A stretch of 64,000 nucleotides of DNA from Phytohalomonas tamaricis. Lineage in GTDB: Bacteria; Pseudomonadota; Gammaproteobacteria; Pseudomonadales; Halomonadaceae. Where the stretch lies: positions 620,001 to 684,000 of the forward strand of contig NZ_PVRV01000019.1 of assembly GCF_003012345.1 (NCBI RefSeq), given 5' to 3'. Below the pieces are notes generated by a model that was not told where the DNA came from, did not search any database, and worked only from the letters and a program-made list of their open reading frames with translations. A program made the position numbers and the translations under genes. Positions 58,467-64,000 of the stretch are shown here, piece after piece. How positions within the stretch are numbered: position 1 is the stretch's first letter; every line of letters begins with the position of its first letter.

Positions 58467-59498
58467 ATGCGTACGATCATGGTGACAGGTGGGGCTGGCT
58501 TCATTGGCTCTGCCTTGATTCGCCACATCATTCATCACGGCAGTGAACGGATCGTCAATGTCGATTGCCTGACTTATGCTGGGAATCTTCAGGCGCTTGC
58601 ATCGGTGAGTGATAGTCACCGTTATTGTTTCGAACGAATCAACATCTGTGATGGTGAGGCAGTCAGAGCAGTGTTGGCACGCTATCAGCCTGATGTCATT
58701 GTTCATCTGGCCGCTGAATCGCACGTTGATCGCTCCATCAACGGGCCGGCGGTATTCATTGAAACCAATATCGTTGGCACTTATACGCTGCTTGAAGCCG
58801 CGCGTGACTTTTGGCAACAGCTACCCACGCTGCGGCGCGATGCGTTTCGTTTTCACCAAGTATCCACCGATGAAGTGTTCGGGGATCTGGGCGATACGCA
58901 GGAGGCTTTCCATGAGCAATCGCCTTATGCAGCGAACAAGGCTGGCGCTGATCATCTGGTTCGCGCCTGGCATCGTAGCTATGGCTTGCCCGTCATCATC
59001 ACCAATAGTTCCAACAATTACGGGCCCTATCACTATCCTGAAAAATTGATTCCGTTAACCATACGCAATGCGTTGGAAGGCAAAGCCATCCCACTGTATG
59101 GCCAAGGTACGCAGCGCCGCGATTGGCTTTACGTCGCGGATCACGCCGAAGCGCTTTATACCGTGATGCAGCGGGGCAGGGTCGGTGAAAACTATGCCAT
59201 AGGCGGGCGTTGCGAACGACGTAATATAGATGTTGTTAATGCAATCTGCACTGAACTTAATGCGCTCGATATCGCCCGGCCTGAGGGAGTTACTGACTAT
59301 CGTGAATTGATCACGCACGTCGAAGACCGCCCCGGTCACGATGTTCGTTATGCCATCAATTGCGCAAAGATCGAGCAAGAATTGGGTTGGAAGCCACGTG
59401 AAAGCTTCGAAAGCGGACTGCGCAAGACGATCCGTTGGGCTATCGATCATCCGCGCTGGTGGCTAAGGGATACTGACGGGATTGGTACAAGTCGCTGA
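58467..59498 (+). CDS. rmlB: dTDP-glucose 4,6-dehydratase (RmlB/RffG type), with a short internal deletion
   Basis: 343 residues (E. coli 361). NAD-binding start [30 protein letters not shown], catalytic STDEVFGDL (Thr-Asp-Glu) and the Tyr-Lys pair in [13 protein letters not shown], then [16 protein letters not shown]. Between AFHE and SPYAANK about seven residues usual in this family (a Y-A-P-S-S-type loop) are absent. The catalytic residues remain. No rmlA, rmlC or rmlD is adjacent, so the sugar route is unclear. AAGGAGGAG precedes the ATG. Confidence 0.88.
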   Translation: MRTIMVTGGAGFIGSALIRHIIHHGSERIVNVDCLTYAGNLQALASVSDSHRYCFERINICDGEAVRAVLARYQPDVIVHLAAESHVDRSINGPAVFIETNIVGTYTLLEAARDFWQQLPTLRRDAFRFHQVSTDEVFGDLGDTQEAFHEQSPYAANKAGADHLVRAWHRSYGLPVIITNSSNNYGPYHYPEKLIPLTIRNALEGKAIPLYGQGTQRRDWLYVADHAEALYTVMQRGRVGENYAIGGRCERRNIDVVNAICTELNALDIARPEGVTDYRELITHVEDRPGHDVRYAINCAKIEQELGWKPRESFESGLRKTIRWAIDHPRWWLRDTDGIGTSR

Positions 59499-59874
59499 TG
59501 TATTCAGGTTATTCAGGCAGAAGGATATGAGTTTGCTGCATTAGTTGAGAAGATAATGATGAATTACCGAGCCTACGCTCATAGCGTCGATGCTGCAGGC
59601 AAAAAGTCGTACTGGCGCGATGGGCAGAGCCATTGCTAGGCTAGGCTCTGTTCGAACACTGTTCACAGTGGTTTAATCGCGCTGTGGCGCGGCGCGACAT
59701 GTCATGAAACAATGAGCAAAGCTTGTTTGTCATGCATCGTGCAGTGCTATCGAGCAAGGTGATTATCGTCGATACCACGTGTGTAGACATTGAAGTGTCA
59801 TACAACAATAGTGTGCGGCTGTAGCCGTCATAATTATTGCTCGCCATATATCATTGGCAAACCCAGGAGGCATT
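59499..59874. other. Intergenic region between rmlB and the HU gene
   Basis: 376 bases with no credible gene. The last 50 bases, with AGGAGG just before the HU start, carry its ribosome-binding site. I could not place a convincing promoter; -35/-10 pairs I tried fit poorly. Confidence 0.4.
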
Positions 59875-60153
59875 ATGCGTAAGCCAGAACTCGCCGCTGC
59901 TATCGCGGAACAGGCGGATATTTCTAAGGACAAGGCCAGCCAGGTGCTGAACGTGATTCTCGATGAGATCGCCAGCAACGTGGCCAAGGGGAACGACGTT
60001 AATCTGATCGGTTTCGGCTCCTTTACCATTCGTGAGCGCGCCGCGCGCACGGGTAAAAATCCGCAAACCGGCGAGCCGCTGAATATCCCGGCCAGCAAGA
60101 CCGTTGCGTTCAAGCCCGGTAAGGGCCTCAAGGATGCGGTCGCTAAAGGCTGA
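59875..60153 (+). CDS. HU-family DNA-binding protein
   Basis: 92 residues from the ATG at 59875 (AGGAGG upstream). A small histone-like protein that bends DNA as a dimer. Starts MRKPELAAAIAEQADISKDK; the beta-arm region GFGSFTIRERAARTGKNPQTGEP holds the conserved Pro that intercalates; ends FKPGKGLKDAV. HU versus IHF: the sequence fits HU (HupB-like). It is followed by a hairpin terminator. Confidence 0.94.
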   Translation: MRKPELAAAIAEQADISKDKASQVLNVILDEIASNVAKGNDVNLIGFGSFTIRERAARTGKNPQTGEPLNIPASKTVAFKPGKGLKDAVAKG

Positions 60154-60170
60154 TTGGCCTTTGGCACACA

Positions 60171-60200
60171 CACCGGCTGCTTGCAGCCGGTGCTTATTCC
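60171..60200 (+). terminator. Hairpin terminator after HU gene
   Basis: CACCGGCTGC and GCAGCCGGTG pair perfectly over 10 positions around TT (more realistically 8 bp with a six-base loop), followed by CTTATT. Weak T tract. Confidence 0.6.
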
Positions 60201-60271
60201 GAGCGATACGCCTCCCTGTCTTAATTCTCCACTCTACCTTTCTTGCTCATGCTATCAGTGGGCCACTGATG

Positions 60272-62353
60272 CTAGACCTGGCCATAGCGATTAGCCTTGT
60301 CGCCGAGCCAGCGCCGAATCAGCGGCTCGACGCAAGCAGGCGATTGTGCCAGCAACGCCGTGGACAGTGCCTTGACCGGCTCAAGCAGGTTACGGTCACG
60401 TTCCAGATCGGCAATCTTCATGCCGACCAGCCCTGTCTGGCGCGTACCCAGCACTTCACCCGGTCCGCGTAGTTCCAAATCCTTTTCGGCTATACGAAAG
60501 CCATCATTGGTTTCTCGCATCACTGCCAGCCGTTCACGTGAGTGCTCCGACAGCGGTGGATGATAGAGCAGCACGCAAAAGCTCTCGATGCGTCCTCTGC
60601 CAACACGGCCGCGCAACTGATGAAGCTGGGCCAGCCCCAGACGTTCGGGATTTTCGATGATCATCAGGCTGGCATTGGGTACATCAACCCCTACCTCAAT
60701 CACCGTGGTGGCTACCAGAAGATCAAGTTCGCCTGCCTTGAACGCGGCCATGATCGTGGCTTTTTCCGCCGATTTCATCCGGCCATGGACGAGGCCGACC
60801 TGAAATTCAGGCAGCGCCATGACCAGTGCGTCACGTGTTGCTTCGGCGGCCTGACACTGTAGCGCTTCTGATTCTTCGATTAACGTACATACCCAATACG
60901 CCTGACGGCCATCGCGACAGGCATTTCTGATTCGTTCGATCACTTCGCCACGTCGCTCGTCGGCCACTGCGACCGTCTTGACCGGTGTACGCCCTGGTGG
61001 CAATTCGTCGATCACGGAAAGGTCGAGATCAGCATAGGCACTCATCGCCAGCGTTCTGGGAATCGGTGTGGCGGTCATGATCAGCTGGTGCGGCGTAATA
61101 CCCGCGCTCTCGCCTTTTTCACGTAGTGCAAGGCGTTGATGAACCCCAAAGCGATGTTGCTCATCGATGATGGCCAGGCCAAGGCGGTGAAAATGAACAT
61201 CTTGCTGAAATAGCGCGTGGGTACCGACGATGACCTGGGCCCGGCCATCGGCGATGGCGGCTTTGGTATCGAGACGTGTCTTGCCCTTGAGCTTGCCCGA
61301 TAGCCAGGCGACATCAATGCCCAGCGGCTCGAACCAGTGCTTGAAGCTTCGAAAATGCTGCTCGGCCAGCAGTTCGGTGGGTGCCATCATCGCCGCTTGA
61401 TAATCCCCGGCAATGGCCTGCAGTGCCGCCATCGCGGCGACCACGGTCTTGCCCGAGCCAACGTCTCCTTGTACTAAGCGCAGCATGGGAACACCGCTGA
61501 CGACATCACGACCAATCTCGCTGAGTACGCGATGCTGGGCGCCGGTCAACGCAAAGGGCAGGCCAGCGAGAAAACGCGTCTGTAGCGAGGTGCCGGCTGG
61601 CAGCTGCGGTGCGCTATCTTCACGAATACGCTCTCGAATCTGGCGCAGACTCAGCTGGTGGGCAAGCAGTTCCTCAAGCGCGAGACGGCGCTGTGCAGGA
61701 TGATGACCGTCAGCCAGCATATCCAAAGGTGCATCGGGCGGTGGTTGATGAAGAAAACGCAGCGATTCGTCCAACCCGGGCAGGCGAAAGCGCACGCGTA
61801 GCGGTTCGGGAATCAGTTCTGGCAACTCATCTGGATGGGCTTCGAAGCGCTGGAGCGCCTGAAGGATAAGCCCGCGCAGACGGGGTTGGGCGAGTCCTTC
61901 AGTAGTAGGGTAGATCGGCGTGAGGGTCTCTTCGACCGGCGCGTCTGGATCGTTGAGCAAGCGATACTCGGGATGATAGAACTCAAGCCCCGTGCTGCCG
62001 GCTCGCGCCTCACCGAAAAAACGTACCCGAGCCCCCCTCGCGAACTGCTTTTGCTGGGCGGGGGCAAAATGGAAAAACCGCAGCGACACAATGCCTGAGC
62101 CATCCTTGATACGCACCAGTAGGCTAAGGCGCTTGCCTTTGATGACGTCGGCTGCAGTGACTTCGCCTTCCACCACCGATTCCAGGCCGCTTCTCAACGC
62201 AGCAATCGGGGTGATGTGGGTACGGTCCTGATAGCGCAGCGGCAAATGAAACAGCAGATCGGCGATCGAGACTATATTGAGCCGTGCCAATTTCTCAGCC
62301 AGTGCAGGGCCAACGCCGGCGAGCTCAGTAATACTCGCCTCGAGCCTGGTCAT
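60272..62353 (-). CDS. recG: ATP-dependent DNA helicase RecG
   Basis: 693 residues. It regresses stalled forks and migrates Holliday junctions. N-terminal wedge domain with an OB fold (to about 170), then helicase motifs: GDVGSGKTVVAAMAAL (I), IIDEQHRFGVHQR (II), MTATPIPRTLAM (III), and VEVGVDVPNA, RGRVGRGRI. TRQTGLVGMKIADL is the TRG motif region. The start overlaps the oxyR stop by ATGA, so the two are in one operon. Confidence 0.97.
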   Translation of the reverse strand: MTRLEASITELAGVGPALAEKLARLNIVSIADLLFHLPLRYQDRTHITPIAALRSGLESVVEGEVTAADVIKGKRLSLLVRIKDGSGIVSLRFFHFAPAQQKQFARGARVRFFGEARAGSTGLEFYHPEYRLLNDPDAPVEETLTPIYPTTEGLAQPRLRGLILQALQRFEAHPDELPELIPEPLRVRFRLPGLDESLRFLHQPPPDAPLDMLADGHHPAQRRLALEELLAHQLSLRQIRERIREDSAPQLPAGTSLQTRFLAGLPFALTGAQHRVLSEIGRDVVSGVPMLRLVQGDVGSGKTVVAAMAALQAIAGDYQAAMMAPTELLAEQHFRSFKHWFEPLGIDVAWLSGKLKGKTRLDTKAAIADGRAQVIVGTHALFQQDVHFHRLGLAIIDEQHRFGVHQRLALREKGESAGITPHQLIMTATPIPRTLAMSAYADLDLSVIDELPPGRTPVKTVAVADERRGEVIERIRNACRDGRQAYWVCTLIEESEALQCQAAEATRDALVMALPEFQVGLVHGRMKSAEKATIMAAFKAGELDLLVATTVIEVGVDVPNASLMIIENPERLGLAQLHQLRGRVGRGRIESFCVLLYHPPLSEHSRERLAVMRETNDGFRIAEKDLELRGPGEVLGTRQTGLVGMKIADLERDRNLLEPVKALSTALLAQSPACVEPLIRRWLGDKANRYGQV

Positions 62354-63270
62354 GCGGCTGCGTCACCCTGTGACTGGCACACGCTGATGGCGCGGATAAG
62401 CACATCAATGGCTTTAGGACGTGGAAAGCTTGCCCGCCATGCTAATGCGACCATCCGGGTCGGTGCCGGTGCCTTGAACGGCCGGCTCGCCAACATGCTG
62501 TTTTCGTACTGACCGGTACCGGCCGCTGAGCGCGGTAGTACGGTAATACCGAATCCCGATGCCACCATATGGCGTATGGTTTCCAGTGAGCCGCTTTCGG
62601 CAATCAGTGTGTGGCCTGGCATGTGAAGTTGCGAATTGATTGCCGGACACGCTTCAAGAATCTGATCGCGGAAACAATGGCCCTCGCCGAGCAGCAGCAG
62701 TTGCTCATCGAGCAGCTCATCTCGGTCGATTTCCGTCTTGGACGTCCACGGATGGTCGTGAGGCATCAGCACGTCAAAAGACTCTTCATAAAGGGCTTTG
62801 GTCAGCACGTCCGGTTCAGTGAATGGCAACGCCAGAATAAGTACATCAAGCTCACCTGAGCGCAGCTTGCGGCGCAGTTCACCGGTAAAATTCTCTTCGA
62901 TGTACAAAGGCATCTGCGGTGCCTGCTGGGCAAGTTCAGGGATCAGATGGGGAAAGAGATACGGGCCAATCGTATAGATGGCGCCGATACGCAGCGGACT
63001 GGAGAGCTGGTCCTTGCCCTCACTGGCCAATTCCTTGATGACACTGGCCTGTTCGAGCACGCGCTGCGCCTGGTCGATGATCTTTTCGCCCAACGGCGTG
63101 ACCTGTACGGTAGACTTGCTGCGCTCGAACAGCGCAACGCCGAGTTCTTCTTCGAGCTTCTTGACCGCCACGGAGAGTGTCGGTTGTGAAACGAAGCAGC
63201 GTTCTGCGGCGCGGCCGAAGTGGCGTTCCTGCGCCAAGGTTACGATGTAGCGGAGTTCTGTTAAAGTCAT
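62350..63270 (-). CDS. oxyR: Hydrogen peroxide-sensing regulator OxyR
   Basis: 306 residues, LysR family. N-terminal helix-turn-helix (FGRAAERCFVSQPTLSVAVK, about 18-37). The redox Cys pair is at residues 199 and 208 in GEGHCFRDQILEAC, the same spacing and numbering as E. coli, so peroxide sensing should be intact. It activates catalase and alkyl hydroperoxide reductase genes. recG follows, overlapping by four bases, as in Pseudomonas. Confidence 0.96.
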   Translation of the reverse strand: MTLTELRYIVTLAQERHFGRAAERCFVSQPTLSVAVKKLEEELGVALFERSKSTVQVTPLGEKIIDQAQRVLEQASVIKELASEGKDQLSSPLRIGAIYTIGPYLFPHLIPELAQQAPQMPLYIEENFTGELRRKLRSGELDVLILALPFTEPDVLTKALYEESFDVLMPHDHPWTSKTEIDRDELLDEQLLLLGEGHCFRDQILEACPAINSQLHMPGHTLIAESGSLETIRHMVASGFGITVLPRSAAGTGQYENSMLASRPFKAPAPTRMVALAWRASFPRPKAIDVLIRAISVCQSQGDAAA

Positions 63271-63397
63271 GTGTCAGTCCACGAGGCATCGCATGAATGC
63301 AATAGTGTGTGGTCTTTCCTGCCAAGGACCGTTTTGTAAGCAATTGCAGTTATAAGTCTTGCCTATCAAGGACGTTTTACCAAGGAGTGGCGGAAAG

Positions 63398-64000
63398 GTG
63401 AACAAGACGTGTCTTATTCTCGGTTGTGGCGATGTAGGAAGTACATTGGGTATCCGATTACTTGCCAAAGGATATCGTGTTATCGGCGCCCGGCGTAATG
63501 TCGCCGCGCTGGCCGGTACGGGTATCGAGCCATTGGCGCTCGACGTCAATGCAGAGGACGCGTTTGATGCGCTGCCTCATGCCGACATCGTAGTATATGC
63601 TATCAGTGCTGATCGTTTTGAAGAAGAAGCCTATAAGGTGGCTTATGTTGACGGTCTTGCTCGTACACTGAAAGTGCTTGAAGCACGTGATGTTCCGCCT
63701 GCGCATGTTTTCTTCGTCTCGTCGACCTCCGTCTATGGTCAGCAGGACGGTGAACTGGTCAACGAAGAGAGCGAGACGGCGCCGAGCGGATTTTCCGGTC
63801 AATTGATGGTCGAAGCCGAGCAGCAGCTGCTCAACAGTCCGCTGCCGGGTACATTGGTACGCTTTTCGGGGATCTATGGCCCGGGGCGTGATCGCCTGAT
63901 CCGGCAGGTCAGGGATGGGCGCATCGCGGCGGCCAATCCCGTGATGCATTCCAACCGCATTCACCGCGACGACTGTGCCGGCGTATTGGTTTATCTCATT
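63398..64000 (+). CDS. NAD(P)-binding epimerase/dehydratase-like protein, YeeZ type (truncated by window edge)
   Basis: A GTG at 63398 begins MNKTCLILGCGDVGSTLG, an NAD(P)-binding Rossmann motif (GxGxxG), and the frame stays open for 201 codons to the right edge. Further on FVSSTSVYGQQDGELVNEES and LVRFSGIYGPGRDRL match short SDR-type epimerases of the YeeZ family. AAGGAG lies about ten bases before the GTG. It is divergent from oxyR. The substrate is unknown. The missing part should hold the last 80-90 residues. Confidence 0.85.
   Translation, partial: MNKTCLILGCGDVGSTLGIRLLAKGYRVIGARRNVAALAGTGIEPLALDVNAEDAFDALPHADIVVYAISADRFEEEAYKVAYVDGLARTLKVLEARDVPPAHVFFVSSTSVYGQQDGELVNEESETAPSGFSGQLMVEAEQQLLNSPLPGTLVRFSGIYGPGRDRLIRQVRDGRIAAANPVMHSNRIHRDDCAGVLVYLI

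Noticed and set aside
58250-58546. 98-residue frame before and into rmlB
   Set aside because: It overlaps the well-supported rmlB start in another frame and resembles no family.
59391-59404. Partial match to parS (CACGTGAAA) inside rmlB
   Set aside because: Only one half of the palindrome fits, and it lies in a coding region far from parAB. Expected by chance.

Overview
The window is a chromosomal segment of a gammaproteobacterium, dense with housekeeping genes and without rRNA, tRNA, insertion sequences, prophage or CRISPR that I could recognise. It carries the origin-proximal set of that class: rpmH-rnpA-yidC-mnmE at the left edge, then mnmG-rsmG-parA-parB-atpIBEFHAGDC-glmU-(DeoR regulator)-glmS. 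HexR, OxyR next to RecG, HemJ instead of HemG, RlmJ, PqiABC and two VpsT/CsgD-type regulators fit the Halomonadaceae/Oceanospirillales best. That placement is an inference from gene content, not a computed result.

Layout. 1-3.8 kb: rpmH (cut by the edge), rnpA, yidC and mnmE, with no yidD between rnpA and yidC. 3.9-11 kb: a heterodimeric ABC exporter (MdlAB type) and the envelope lipid-transport set pqiABC; pqiA appears to start at a non-canonical ATC or ATT codon. 11-14.5 kb (minus strand): rlmJ, an OmpA-family glycine-zipper lipoprotein, hemW and rdgB. 14.5-19.1 kb: an AT-rich accessory block in which two paralogous regulators with the VpsT c-di-GMP motif W-[FLM]-[ST]-R flank a carbonic anhydrase/SulP transporter pair. 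19.1-25.8 kb (minus strand): an aminoglycoside-phosphotransferase/P-loop kinase fusion, hemL, thiE, thiD, hemJ and a ClC channel. 26.1 kb: erpA.

Between erpA and mnmG (about 26.5-27.07 kb) lies an AT-rich gap with one perfect and several near-consensus DnaA boxes, a strong mnmG promoter and no GATC site. This is the best oriC candidate here. Perfect DnaA boxes are also frequent elsewhere in the window. mnmG, rsmG, parA and parB follow, and a clear sigma70 promoter precedes the F1Fo ATP synthase operon, which ends at a strong terminator. glmU, a DeoR-family regulator and glmS make the UDP-GlcNAc supply block.

43-64 kb: pdxY, a DUF72 protein, a sodium-coupled NSS transporter, an orphan MotA/MotB stator pair, a small hypothetical gene, hexR, uvrD, then a phosphate-control region (phoU, and phoB-phoR on the minus strand) with candidate Pho boxes before both phoU and phoB. 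cysZ and an AmiD-type amidase lie between them. ubiA, a lone rmlB-type dehydratase with a short internal deletion, an HU gene, recG, oxyR and the start of a YeeZ-type NAD-binding protein (cut by the right edge) close the window.

The least ordinary parts are the twin VpsT-like regulators around the SulP/carbonic anhydrase pair, the origin region with scattered DnaA boxes, the odd pqiA start, and the separation of mnmE from mnmG by about 23 kb of unrelated genes.
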